Assembly: GCF_023703325.1 (NCBI RefSeq)
Contig: NZ_JAMQGM010000013.1
Span: 1 to 64,000, forward strand
Origin: Streptomyces meridianus
GTDB taxonomy: Bacteria > Actinomycetota > Actinomycetes > Streptomycetales > Streptomycetaceae
Direction: 5' to 3'
Length of the DNA stretch: 64,000 nt
The notes under the pieces are model-generated. The model was not told the origin of the DNA. It did no database searches and saw only the letters and a program-made list of their open reading frames with translations. A program made the position numbers and the translations under genes. This document shows, in pieces, positions 1 to 8,650 of the stretch (position 1 is the first letter of the stretch; every line of letters starts with the position of its first letter).

Positions 1-941
1 GCCGCTGCCGGGGGGTGCGAGGGCGGCGGCGGCGTGCTGCGCCGTGCACCGCCGGCCCGCTCCTCGATGAGCGAGACGGCGGCCGGCGGCAGCCAGGCGG
101 AAGCGGTGCCGCTGTCGTCCCCGCCGGCGGCGAACAGGTGCGGGGCGAGCTGCGACTGCAGGTCGGCGGGGCTGGGCCGGTGCTCGGGGGACATCTGCAT
201 GCAGGACTCGACGAGTGGCCGCAGGTCGTCGGGAAGCCCCTGGAGGTCGGGACCCTCGCGCAGCAGCATGAAGACCGTCTCGACCGGGTTCGCGCCGTGG
301 TAGGGGGCATGGCCGGTGGCGGCGAAGACCAGGGTGGAGCCGAGCGAGAAGATGTCGCTCGCCCCGCTGACGCTGCGCGAGTCACGGGCCTGCTCCGGCG
401 ACATGTACGCGGGGGTGCCCACGGCGACGTTCGTCATGGTCAGCCGGGTGTTGGACACCCCGGACGCGATGCCGAAGTCGATGACCCGCGGGCCGTCCCC
501 GACCACCAGAACGTTGGAGGGCTTCATGTCCCGGTGCACCAGCCCGGCCCCGTGGATCGACTGGAGGGCCTCGGCGATGCCGGCCGCCAGCCAGCGCACC
601 GCCTGGGTCGGCAGCGGACCGCACTGGCTGACGATTTCCTCGAGGGAGGGCGCCGGGACGTAGGCGGTGGCGAGCCATGGCACCGCGGCACGCGGGTCGG
701 CGTCCACGACGGCCGCGGTGTAGAAACCGCTCACCGCGCGGGCCGCCTCCACTTCACGTGTGAAGCGGACCCGGAACAGCTGGTCCTCGGCCAGCTCGGT
801 ACGGACCGTCTTGATCGCCACGCGCCGGCCGGACGCCGAGCGCGCGAGATAGACCAGGCCCATACCCCCGGCGCCGAGCCGTCCGAGCACCTCGAAAGGG
901 CCGATCCGCCTCGGGTCGTGCTGCGTCAGCTGCTCCACCAC
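1..941 (-). CDS. Serine/threonine protein kinase, C-terminus cut by window edge
   Basis: Reading the minus strand from tandem GTG codons at 941/938, behind a GGGGAGGTG ribosome site at 951-959, gives an uninterrupted Hanks-type kinase of 313 visible residues. It has a glycine loop (LGAGGMGLV, about residue 19), the ATP lysine in VAIKTV, catalytic HRDMKPSN (Asp about 138), DFG (Asp about 155) and the P+1 region [11 protein letters not shown]. It phosphorylates Ser/Thr of unknown targets. After the kinase fold (about residue 270) a Pro/Ser/Gly-rich linker runs off the window, so any membrane or sensor part is not visible. The gene lies downstream of two VOC genes on the same strand but is separated from them by 311 bp. 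Confidence 0.88.
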   Translation of the reverse strand, partial: MVEQLTQHDPRRIGPFEVLGRLGAGGMGLVYLARSASGRRVAIKTVRTELAEDQLFRVRFTREVEAARAVSGFYTAAVVDADPRAAVPWLATAYVPAPSLEEIVSQCGPLPTQAVRWLAAGIAEALQSIHGAGLVHRDMKPSNVLVVGDGPRVIDFGIASGVSNTRLTMTNVAVGTPAYMSPEQARDSRSVSGASDIFSLGSTLVFAATGHAPYHGANPVETVFMLLREGPDLQGLPDDLRPLVESCMQMSPEHRPSPADLQSQLAPHLFAAGGDDSGTASAWLPPAAVSLIEERAGGARRSTPPPPSHPPAA

Positions 942-1252
942 TCTGCCTGCCACCTCCCCGTGGGGCCTGAAAACCTTCAGCCCCGTGCAGCGTCTCACCG
1001 CGGACCGTCCCGGGGTACGCAGCTTGATTGTTCCTGGCGACGGCGGCAGTTGCGAACTCGGGGGCGAAACGGGGTGTCATCCCCGGCCCCCCGGCCCTCA
1101 TGAGCGGCGATGCATTCGCCTGACCGCCTGCCTCCGCGCGGCGAGCGCACCCATCGGGCGATGAGTCGCACACATGTGTGTAGCCGATATCCAGGCCGAG
1201 TTGAAGGAGGACGCGCCCGAGGCGGGCGTGCCGTCGGTCACCCGAGGCGGCG
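942..1252. other. Intergenic upstream of the kinase
   Basis: No gene is supported here. It holds the kinase ribosome site, a 10-bp palindrome ACACATGTGT near 1170-1179 and a short GCCCG-agg-CGGGC hairpin near the VOC stop that could be a weak terminator. Confidence 0.4.
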
Positions 1253-2041
1253 TCAGTCGCGGGTGAGGGCGATCACGGCGAATCGAGCGCCCTGGTCGTC
1301 CGCCAGCACCGCATGACGGCCGTACGGGGTGTCCGCGGGCTCCTCGACGACCCGCCCCCCGAGCCGGACCGCGGTCCGGGCGGACGCGTCACAGTCCTCG
1401 ACGGCGAAGTACACGAGGAAGTACGGGGGCGTCTCGGCCGGCACCCCGGCCGCCATCACCTCGAGACCGCCGACGGCGTGCTCGGGTCCGGGCGACCGGC
1501 CGGCGAGGGACCACACGGTGAAGTCGGTGCCGTCGGTGAAGTCGGCCTGCTGGGCGCCGTAGCCGAACACGTCCTCGTAGAACCGCAGGCACCGCTCCTT
1601 GTCGCCGTCGCGGGTGTGCACCTCGGTCCAGGCGTACGATCCCGGCGCGCCCTTCAGGGCGAAGCCGGTGTGGGTGCCCGACTCCCAGAGGCCGAAGACG
1701 GCACCGGCCGGATCGGCCGCGAGGGCCACGGTTCCGAGGCGGCCGACGGCCAGCGGGCCGACGAGCACCCGGCCGCCGGCCTCCCGGACCGCGTCGCAGC
1801 CTGCCGCGGCGTCCGGGGTCGCCACGTAGACGTTCCAGACCGTGGGCATGCGGCCGTCGCCCTGGGGTGCCAGGGCAGCGACCTCCTTGCCGTCGCGCAG
1901 GGCGAGCACGGTGAACTCCCCGGCCCGGGTGCCCTCGCGGAAGGTCCAGCCGAACAGCTCTCCGTAGAAGCGCTTGCCCGCTGCGACGTCGGGCAGCGTG
2001 GCGTCCGCCCAGCAGGGCGTTCCGTCTGCGAATGCCACCAT
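1253..2041 (-). CDS. VOC (glyoxalase/bleomycin-resistance fold) family protein, two-domain
   Basis: 262 aa, starting MVAFADGTPCWAD. Two vicinal-oxygen-chelate repeats are visible: residues about 5-125 (WADATLPDVAAGKRFYGELFGW) and about 130-258 (WTEVHTRDGDKERCLRFYEDVFG). Such proteins bind metal or small ligands; the substrate is not predictable. It is a clear paralogue of the next gene upstream (shared GTPCWADA, FYGEL-GW and DDQGA blocks), so this is a tandem duplication, and the pair is probably co-transcribed with 70 bp between them. Confidence 0.85.
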   Translation of the reverse strand: MVAFADGTPCWADATLPDVAAGKRFYGELFGWTFREGTRAGEFTVLALRDGKEVAALAPQGDGRMPTVWNVYVATPDAAAGCDAVREAGGRVLVGPLAVGRLGTVALAADPAGAVFGLWESGTHTGFALKGAPGSYAWTEVHTRDGDKERCLRFYEDVFGYGAQQADFTDGTDFTVWSLAGRSPGPEHAVGGLEVMAAGVPAETPPYFLVYFAVEDCDASARTAVRLGGRVVEEPADTPYGRHAVLADDQGARFAVIALTRD

Positions 2042-2111
2042 GGCGCCGGCCTCCTGTGCTGCGGGTCGGTGGAGCGGCCGGCAGCGGTGCCCCGCAGTCC
2101 GGCCCCTGTCG

Positions 2112-2891
2112 TCACTGCGGGCGTTCGCCCGTCGTCGTCGCGGGGTCCATCACGGCGAACACGGCTCCCTGCTGGTCGGAGACGACGGCGAGGCGGCCGA
2201 ACGGGCTGTCCGCGGGGCCGGACCTGAGCTCACCGCCGAGCCGGCGGACGGTCTCCACGGCCCGGTCGCAGTCGTCGACCCCGAAGTGGACGAGCACGTG
2301 CGGCGGGGTCTCGGGCGGGAACCGGTCGTCCATCCTGAGCCGCCCGGCGGCCGCCGTGCCCCCGGCCTCGAAGACCGTGTAGCCACTGTCCGGGACCGGT
2401 ACCGCCTCCAGCGGCATGACGTCCGGGTAGAAGGCGTCGGCCGCCTCGGCGTTGCGGACGCAGACGGTCGCCCAGACGTACGAACCCGGCTCGCCGTGCT
2501 TCTCGAAGCCGGTGTGGCGGCCGGCCTGCCAGACGCCGAAGAAGGTGCCCTCCGGGTCCTGGGCGATCATCATGCGTCCGTAGTCGGCTACATCCATGGG
2601 GTCGACGGCCGACCGGCCGCCGGCAGCCGTGATCCGCCGGGCTGTCCCGTCCACGTCGCAGGAGGCGAAATAGATGCTCCAGCTCGGCGGCGAGCCGGTC
2701 ATCCCGGCGGGAGTGGGCACGACCGCGGCGACGCGCCGCCCCTCCGACCTGGCCTCGGTGTAGTTGCCGAACTCGGGGGAGCCGGCTTCGAAGGTCCAGC
2801 CGAGGAGCTCGCCGTAGAAGCGCTCGGCCGCCTCGAGGTCGGGGACCATGGCGTCGGCCCAGCAGGGCACGCCGTCCGGGAAAGCGGCCAT
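2112..2891 (-). CDS. VOC family protein, two-domain (paralogue of the neighbour)
   Basis: 259 aa. Two VOC modules are seen, at about 5-125 (WADAMVPDLEAAERFYGELLGW) and about 130-250 (WATVCVRNAEAADAFYPDVM). The protein resembles the downstream neighbour along its whole length but differs in loop residues, which suggests a different ligand. It is the first gene of the VOC pair and its promoter lies in the 383-bp region shared with the divergent TetR gene, so control by that regulator is possible but unproven. Confidence 0.85.
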   Translation of the reverse strand: MAAFPDGVPCWADAMVPDLEAAERFYGELLGWTFEAGSPEFGNYTEARSEGRRVAAVVPTPAGMTGSPPSWSIYFASCDVDGTARRITAAGGRSAVDPMDVADYGRMMIAQDPEGTFFGVWQAGRHTGFEKHGEPGSYVWATVCVRNAEAADAFYPDVMPLEAVPVPDSGYTVFEAGGTAAAGRLRMDDRFPPETPPHVLVHFGVDDCDRAVETVRRLGGELRSGPADSPFGRLAVVSDQQGAVFAVMDPATTTGERPQ

Positions 2892-3274
2892 GACGAGTCC
2901 CCTCTGTGCTGTAGGCCCTGATTTGTTACGTTAGCCGCCCGTCGGGGCGGCCGCCCGCGAGGAGGGCCCGGCCCGCGCGGACGGGCGGCCCGTCACTCCA
3001 CCGGCCCAATCGGCTCGGAAGCGGAACCGAGCGGCGGCCCTGCCCGGTCGCCACGGCTGTCCACAGGTTGTTGACAGCGCACCACCAGGGGCCGCCGGGA
3101 CGGTCGGCAAGACTGCGGAGCGGACGGTTCCGCCGCCACTTCCGCACCACACGCCCCTGGTCGCACCACCCGGCCCGCGACCGTCCTGAGCTGGCCGTTC
3201 ACCCTACGCAGCCGGGCACTCCCCATTTGCCGCTGCCGAATCGCGCTCTCATCACCCGTCGGTAAGCTGACGAC
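2892..3274. promoter_or_regulatory. Divergent promoter region, VOC pair / TetR
   Basis: No gene is supported. On the plus strand a TAAGCT -10 box (3263-3268) sits six bases before the TetR ATG at 3275, so that gene is predicted to be leaderless. On the minus strand a TAACGT-type -10 lies about 40 bp upstream of the VOC start. Confidence 0.5.
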
Positions 3275-3922
3275 ATGACAGGACAAGTTCGCACGGTCGA
3301 CGGACGGGTCGCCGGGCGCCGCGGACAGGCCACGCGGCAGAAGCTGCTCGACTGCCTCGGCGAGATGCTCAGCTCCTCGCCCTACCGCGATGTCAAAGTC
3401 ATCGACGTCGCCCGCAAGGCGGGAACCTCACCCGCGACCTTCTACCAGTACTTCCCCGACGTCGAGGGGGCCGTTCTGGAGATCGCCGACGGGGTGACCA
3501 AGGAGAGCTCCGACCTGACGGAGCTGGTCGCCGGCCGGTCGTGGGCCGGCAAGGCCGGTCGGCAGTCGGCCGAGGATCTGGTCGACGGCTTCCTGTCCTT
3601 CTGGCGGAGGCACGACGCCATCCTCCGCGTCATCGATCTCGGTGCGGCAGAAGGGGATAAACGGTTCTACAAGATCCGGATGAAGCTCCTCAACGCCGTG
3701 ACCAACCCGCTGACGGAGGCCGTCAAGGACCTCCAGTCCAAGGGCAAGATCGACAAGGAGGTCAACCCCTCGGCGGTGGCCGGCTCGCTGGTCTTCATGC
3801 TCGCCGCGGCCGCGTCGCACCAGAAGGGCTTCACCACCTGGGGCGTCAAGCAGGCCGAACTCAGGCCGAACCTGGCGATGCTCGTCCACCTGGGTGTGAC
3901 CGGCCGCAAACCGCCCCGCTGA
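3275..3922 (+). CDS. TetR family transcriptional regulator
   Basis: 215 aa. An N-terminal TetR helix-turn-helix is visible (residues about 14-60: GQATRQKLLDCLGEMLSS, VIDVARKAGTSPATFYQYF). The C-terminal all-helical ligand domain is of the type seen in Streptomyces regulators of acyl-CoA or export genes, with no identifiable ligand. The start is set by the -10 box directly upstream (leaderless). It is divergent from the two VOC genes and convergent with the acetyltransferase gene. Confidence 0.88.
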   Translation: MTGQVRTVDGRVAGRRGQATRQKLLDCLGEMLSSSPYRDVKVIDVARKAGTSPATFYQYFPDVEGAVLEIADGVTKESSDLTELVAGRSWAGKAGRQSAEDLVDGFLSFWRRHDAILRVIDLGAAEGDKRFYKIRMKLLNAVTNPLTEAVKDLQSKGKIDKEVNPSAVAGSLVFMLAAAASHQKGFTTWGVKQAELRPNLAMLVHLGVTGRKPPR

Positions 3923-3970
3923 CCCCTCCGCGGCGCACGACGGCCCCGGACCCGGCGCCACCGCGGGCAC

Positions 3971-4018
3971 CTGCGCACACGTCCCGGAACCGGCCTGCGC
4001 ACACGTCCCGGAACCGGC
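3971..4018. repeat. Perfect 24-bp tandem duplication
   Basis: Two adjacent identical 24-bp units (3971-3994 and 3995-4018), each starting CTGCGCACACG and ending GGAACCGGC, lie between the convergent TetR and GNAT genes. This looks like a recent slippage duplication. Confidence 0.9.
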
Positions 4019-4065
4019 CTGCCGCCGGCACCACCGGCGCGTCCCGTCCCGCGCCTGCCGTGCGC

Positions 4066-4656
4066 TCAGCGCCCCGGCCCGCCCCCCGAGGGCGGCGGAT
4101 CCGTGGCCAGCCGGGCGTGCAGATGGACGTCGCGGAAGGCGTCCCGGCGTCCGCTCTCGTGCATCGCCCCCCGCAGCACGCCTTCGAAGCTGTAGCCGGC
4201 CCGCTCGGCGATCCGGCAGGAGACCTCGTGCCCCAGGGCGTGGCCCAGCTCCAGTCGGTGCAGACCCACCTCGTCGAACGCCCAGCGCGTGCACAGCTCC
4301 AGCGCCCGCCCGGCGATGCCCCGGCCGCGTGCCTCGGGCAGGACCCAGTAGCCGACCGTCGCCGAGCCCATCTCACGCTCGATCATGCTGATGCCCACGT
4401 GCCCGGCCACTTCGCCGTCCGCGACGACGGCGAAGTGCGCGAACTCGCCGCTCTCCCACCCGTCGGCGCGGCTGCGGACGAACTCCCGGGCGTCCGACAG
4501 ATCGTCCACGGGCCGCAGCTGCGTGTTCCAGCGCAGGAACTCCGGGTCCGTCAGGCCGCGCAGGACCGCATCGGCGTCCCGCTGCTCCCAGCTGCGCAGC
4601 TCCAGTCCGTAGCCGCGCAGTTCGGCGGGCTGCAGCGGTTCCCGCTGATGCGCCAT
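4066..4656 (-). CDS. GNAT family N-acetyltransferase (RimJ/RimL type)
   Basis: 196 aa from the ATG at 4656, preceded by AAGGGGG. The upstream extension to 4782 has no ribosome site and is rejected. The RimJ/RimL fold is visible: LRSWEQRDADAVLRGLTDPEF near the N-terminus, the acetyl-CoA pocket RGRGIAGRAL in the second half, and LELGHALGHEVSCRIAERAG-YSFEG near the C-terminus. It transfers acetyl from acetyl-CoA to a protein N-terminus or small amine; the substrate is unknown. It is divergent from the flavoprotein gene. Confidence 0.88.
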   Translation of the reverse strand: MAHQREPLQPAELRGYGLELRSWEQRDADAVLRGLTDPEFLRWNTQLRPVDDLSDAREFVRSRADGWESGEFAHFAVVADGEVAGHVGISMIEREMGSATVGYWVLPEARGRGIAGRALELCTRWAFDEVGLHRLELGHALGHEVSCRIAERAGYSFEGVLRGAMHESGRRDAFRDVHLHARLATDPPPSGGGPGR

Positions 4657-4804
4657 CGCGCCCCCTTCGACACCTCGGTGCGCTCCGGCCCTCGCCCTCG
4701 TCGAGGACAACCGGGCCGGAACGCACCCACAACGTGATCCTTCCGCAACCGTATCCGACCCGAACTGACCAGTACGCGTCAATCATCCGGCTACGCTCGC
4801 CATC

Positions 4805-5989
4805 ATGTCCGACATCACCCCCACAACGCCCGATGGGCCGCCTGCGTACGTCATAGGCGGCGGTCCGGCCGGGCTCGCCACGGCCGCGGTCCTGGGCGCC
4901 TACGGTGTCCCCGCCGTCGTCGTCGAACGATCCGGCGCGGTGGCCGCCTCGTGGCGACGGCACTACGACCGGATGACACTGCACACCACCCGGCGCCGCT
5001 CGGCACTGCCGGGCTCGCCGATCCCCCGCTCGTCCGGGCGCTGGCCCGGACGCGACGCCATGGTGCGCTACCTCGAGCAGTACGCCGAGGAGCACCGGCT
5101 GGAGATCGTCACCGGGGTGGAGGTCTCCCGCGTCGACCGGGCACCGGAGGGTGCGGGCTGGATCCTGCGGGCAACGGGCGGCCGGGAGCCGCGGACGGAC
5201 GCCGTCGTGGTGGCCACCGGACTCAACCACACCCCGTTCGTCCCGGCCTGGCCCGGCCGGGACGACTTCTGCGGCGAACTGCTGCACGCCGGCCACTACC
5301 GGCGCCCGGACCGGTACCGAGGCCGTGACGTGCTGGTCGTCGGAGCGGGCAACACCGGTGCCGACGTCGCGCTCGACCTCGCACAGGGCGGGGCGGGCCG
5401 GGTCCGGCTCGCGGTGCGCACCGCCCCGCACATCGTCCGCCGTTCCGTCCTCGGCATACCGGCCCAGTCCTGCGGCATCCTGGCCCGGCGGCTGCCCCGG
5501 CGGGCGGTGGACCGGGCGGCCCGCGGGCTCGCCCGCGTCTGTCTGCCGGACCTCGCCCCGTACGGGCTGCCGCAGCCGGAGACCGGGATGTCCGCGCTCC
5601 TGCGGGCCGGTGCCGTCCCGGTGGTGGACACCGGGATCGTCCGGTCCATCGGCAGGGGCCGGGTCGAACCGGTCGCGGCCGTGGAGTCGTTCGACGGGGA
5701 CAAGGTGCGGCTCGCCGACGGCACCGACATCGCGCCCGACACGGTGATCGCCGCGACCGGCTACCGGCGCGGGCTCGAGGACCTGGTGGGGCACCTGGAG
5801 GTGCTGGACGAGCACGGGCGGCCCCCGCTGCTCGGACGGCGGGCCCGGCCGGCCGCTCCGGGGCTGTACTTCACGGGCTACACCAATCCGGTCAGCGGCA
5901 TGCTCCGGGAGATCGCAGCCGAGTCGCACCGGATCGCGAAGGCGATCGCCCGGGAACGGGCCCGCGCAGCGGCGGCCGGCTCCGGTTGA
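4805..5989 (+). CDS. FAD/NAD(P)-dependent monooxygenase (flavin monooxygenase-like)
   Basis: 394 aa. An FAD Rossmann motif GGGPAGLATAAVLG lies at about residues 18-31, followed by ERSGAVAASWRRHYDRMTLHT typical of the YUCCA/FMO branch. A second dinucleotide motif VVGAGNTGADVALDLA lies at about 178-193 (NADPH) and the terminal ATGYRRGL motif at about 319. It probably oxygenates a small hydrophobic or nitrogen/sulfur substrate using NADPH and O2. A TACGCT -10 box (4792-4797) only seven bases before the ATG suggests a leaderless transcript. It is convergent with the MFS gene. Confidence 0.87.
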   Translation: MSDITPTTPDGPPAYVIGGGPAGLATAAVLGAYGVPAVVVERSGAVAASWRRHYDRMTLHTTRRRSALPGSPIPRSSGRWPGRDAMVRYLEQYAEEHRLEIVTGVEVSRVDRAPEGAGWILRATGGREPRTDAVVVATGLNHTPFVPAWPGRDDFCGELLHAGHYRRPDRYRGRDVLVVGAGNTGADVALDLAQGGAGRVRLAVRTAPHIVRRSVLGIPAQSCGILARRLPRRAVDRAARGLARVCLPDLAPYGLPQPETGMSALLRAGAVPVVDTGIVRSIGRGRVEPVAAVESFDGDKVRLADGTDIAPDTVIAATGYRRGLEDLVGHLEVLDEHGRPPLLGRRARPAAPGLYFTGYTNPVSGMLREIAAESHRIAKAIARERARAAAAGSG

Positions 5990-6016
5990 CGTCCTGCGAC
6001 GACCGCCCGGCAGCCC

Positions 6017-7435
6017 TCAGACCGCCGGGACCGCCGCCGGCGGCGCCTCCGGGCGGCGGCGGATGACCAGCGCCATCAGGGCTGCCGCCGCACACAGCGC
6101 GCCGGAGCCGAACCAGGCCGCGTCGTACGAGCCCGTGACGTCGCGCAGCGCGCCGGCGGCGACGGCTGTCAGGCCGGCCCCGATCTGGTGCGCGGCGAGC
6201 ACCCAGCCGAAGACGATCGCGCCGCCGTCGCCGAAGTGGCGACGGCACAGGGCGACCGTCGGGGGCACGGTGGCCACCCAGTCCAGTCCGTAGAAGACGA
6301 TGAAGAACAGCATCGGCGGGTGGACCGCGTCCGCCAGCAGCATCGGCAGGAAGACCAGGGAGACGCCGCGCAGGCCGTAGTAGGCGGCCAGCAGTCGGCG
6401 TGCGTCGAAGCGGTCCGTGAACCAGCCCGAGGCGACCGTCCCGAGCAGGTCGAAGACTCCGATGACGGCCAGCAGGCCCGCGGCGGCCGTCGTCGGCATG
6501 CCGTGGTCGTGCGCCGCCGGCACGAAGTGGGTGCCGATGAGGCCGTTGGTGGAAGCGCCGCAGATGGCGAACGTGCCGGCGAGGAGCCAGAACACCCGGG
6601 TGCGGGCCGCGGTGCGCAGCGCGCCGAGAGCCCTGACGGCCGCACCGCCCGCCACCGGCGGCGGCACGTCGGCATCGACGGGGCCGGCGCCGTAGCGGGT
6701 GGTGCCGACGTCCTCGGGCCGGTCGCGCAACAACCACAGCACGAGGGGGACGACGGCGAGCGCCGCGGCGGTGACGGCGAGCGTGGCCGTCCGCCAGTCG
6801 TACCGACTCGCCAGCCAGGCGACCAGCGGCAGGAAGACCAGCTGACCGGCAGCGCTGCCGGCGGTGAGCACACCGGTGACCAGCCCGCTCCGGGCCACGA
6901 ACCAGCGGTTCACCACGGTGGCCACGAACGCCGGCGCCATCGAGCCCGTCCCGAGACCGACCAGGACACCCCAGCACAGGATCAGTTGCCAGCTCGCCTG
7001 CATGAGGACCGTCAGGCCGCTGCCGGCGGCGACGAGCAGCAGCGCGCCCGCGGCGACCCTCCGCATCCCGAACCGCTCCATGAGCGCGGCGGCGAACGGC
7101 GCGGTCAGGCCGTACAGCACCAGGTTGACGGATACGGCGGACGCGATGGTGGCGCGCGACCAGCCGAATTCCGCGTGGAGCGGGTCGATCAGGACGCTCG
7201 GGGCCGCGCGGAAGGCGGCCGCCCCGACGAGGGCGACGAAGGCGACGGCGGCGACCCACCAGGCGTGGTGGATGCGCGGGCGCGGGGCCGACGGGACGGT
7301 CGCGGACGGGGACGTCGGGACGGGCGGGGCCGACGGGCCGGAGGAGCCGGAGGAGCCGGACGTGAGGGCAGGCAGCACGCCACTTGCCGGTGCGGACGGC
7401 GGGGATTCACGGGTCACCGGGTCATCGTCGGGCAT
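6017..7435 (-). CDS. MFS transporter
   Basis: About 472 aa from the ATG at 7435 (MPDDDPVTRES); an alternative ATG lies at 7468. A Ser/Pro/Gly-rich cytoplasmic N-terminus precedes about 12 hydrophobic segments, the first being VAAVAFVALVGAAAF. The family loop is visible as ERFGMRRVAAG between helices 2 and 3. It is likely a drug or metabolite exporter of the OFA/MCT-like branch. It is divergent from a GlxA-type regulator that probably controls it; the intergenic 7436-7581 contains TTGCGAACCATG next to the alternative start, which could be operator rather than coding. Confidence 0.85.
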   Translation of the reverse strand: MPDDDPVTRESPPSAPASGVLPALTSGSSGSSGPSAPPVPTSPSATVPSAPRPRIHHAWWVAAVAFVALVGAAAFRAAPSVLIDPLHAEFGWSRATIASAVSVNLVLYGLTAPFAAALMERFGMRRVAAGALLLVAAGSGLTVLMQASWQLILCWGVLVGLGTGSMAPAFVATVVNRWFVARSGLVTGVLTAGSAAGQLVFLPLVAWLASRYDWRTATLAVTAAALAVVPLVLWLLRDRPEDVGTTRYGAGPVDADVPPPVAGGAAVRALGALRTAARTRVFWLLAGTFAICGASTNGLIGTHFVPAAHDHGMPTTAAAGLLAVIGVFDLLGTVASGWFTDRFDARRLLAAYYGLRGVSLVFLPMLLADAVHPPMLFFIVFYGLDWVATVPPTVALCRRHFGDGGAIVFGWVLAAHQIGAGLTAVAAGALRDVTGSYDAAWFGSGALCAAAALMALVIRRRPEAPPAAVPAV

Positions 7436-7581
7436 CTGCGAGTACGGTGCGAGTGGCCCGAAGGACATGGTTCGCAAGAATCGGGCCGACCCGGCCGGCC
7501 CCGCATCAGGCCGGCACCGGCCCGCCAACCCGGCGCACACTCCCCGGCCCCCCGGAGCGCCCCGAGCACCTGGGAGAACCG

Positions 7582-8627
7582 ATGCCGCACGACACCGCCG
7601 TCCCGGGCGGCGACCCGGCGGCGGACCCACCCGGCACGGAACCGACCGCGGACGCACCCGCCCGGCCCCACCGGATCGTCGTGCTCGTGCTGCCCGGTGT
7701 GATCCCGTTCGAACTGGGCATCCCGTACCGGATCTTCGGCAAGGCCCTCTCGGCGACCGGCCGCCCCCTGTACGAGGTGGTCAGCTGCACGCCCGAGCCG
7801 GGCCCGGTCCGCTCGGACGCCGACTTCGGCCTGCACGTCGACCGGGGCCCGGAGGCGCTGGCCGAGGCGGACACGGTCGTCGTCCCGTCGACGTACGAAC
7901 TGGGACCCATGCACGAGCGGGGCAGTCCGACGGAGCGGCTGACCGCGGCGTTCGCCCGGGTGCGCCCGGGCACCCGGATGGTGTCGATCTGCACCGGCGC
8001 GTACGTACTCGCCGCGGCCGGGCTGCTGGACGGCCGCCCGGCCACCACCCACTGGAGCGCCGCCGGCCACTTCCAGCGGACCTATCCCCGGGTCCGGGTC
8101 GACCCCGACGTGCTCTTCGTCGACGACGGGGACGTCCTCACCTCGGCGGGCGTCGCCTCCGGCATCGACCTGTGCCTGCACATCGTGCGCCGCGACCACG
8201 GAGCTGCGGTCGCCCGCGAGGTCGCGCGGCGCAGTGTCGTACCGCCGCACCGGGACGGCGGCCAGGCGCAGTTCGTCCACCGGCCGGTGCCCGAGCCCGG
8301 GCAGCCCGGCACGGCGGCCGCCCGGGCCTGGGCGCTCGCCCGGCTGGACCGCCCGGTGCACCTGCGGGAGTTGGCGGCACAGGAGTCGATGAGCGTACGG
8401 ACATTCACCCGGCGCTTCCGGCAGGAGACCGGACTCAGCCCCGGCCGGTGGCTCGCGCAGCAGCGGATCGACCGCGCACGCCACCTGCTCGAGTCGAGCG
8501 ACCTGTCCGTCGACGGGGTCGCCCGGGCAGCCGGGTTCGGCTCGGCCTCGTCGCTGCGCCAGCACCTCCAGTCGGCCCTCGGGGTCTCCCCTACCGGCGG
8601 ACGTTCCGCTCCCGCAGCGCTACCTGA
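7582..8627 (+). CDS. GlxA-family AraC-type regulator with a probable C-terminal frameshift
   Basis: The ATG at 7582 follows GGGAG. The N-terminal DJ-1/PfpI-like domain (about residues 27-200) carries VSICTGAYVLAAAGLLDGR and ATTHW. A double AraC helix-turn-helix follows at about 255-345 (ESMSVRTFTRRFRQETG, VDGVARAAGFGSASSLRQH). Family members end ...GVSPTAYRRTFR. Here the frame after GVSPT at about 8594 continues into an unrelated Arg-rich tail to 8907, overlapping the P450 gene antisense, while YRRTFRSRSAT and a stop at 8627 sit in another frame. A 7-base (or other non-triplet) deletion explains this. Coordinates given are those of the expected repaired gene. Likely regulator of the divergent MFS gene. 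Confidence 0.75.
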
Positions 8628-8650
8628 ACTCCCCTTCCGTGAGCGGGCGT

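Noticed and set aside
15..1103. 362-codon plus-strand frame over the kinase
   Set aside because: The minus strand has a complete set of kinase motifs; the plus-strand reading has no family character.
1169..1180. Palindrome ACACATGTGTGT upstream of the kinase
   Set aside because: Short, single copy and not clearly placed relative to a promoter.
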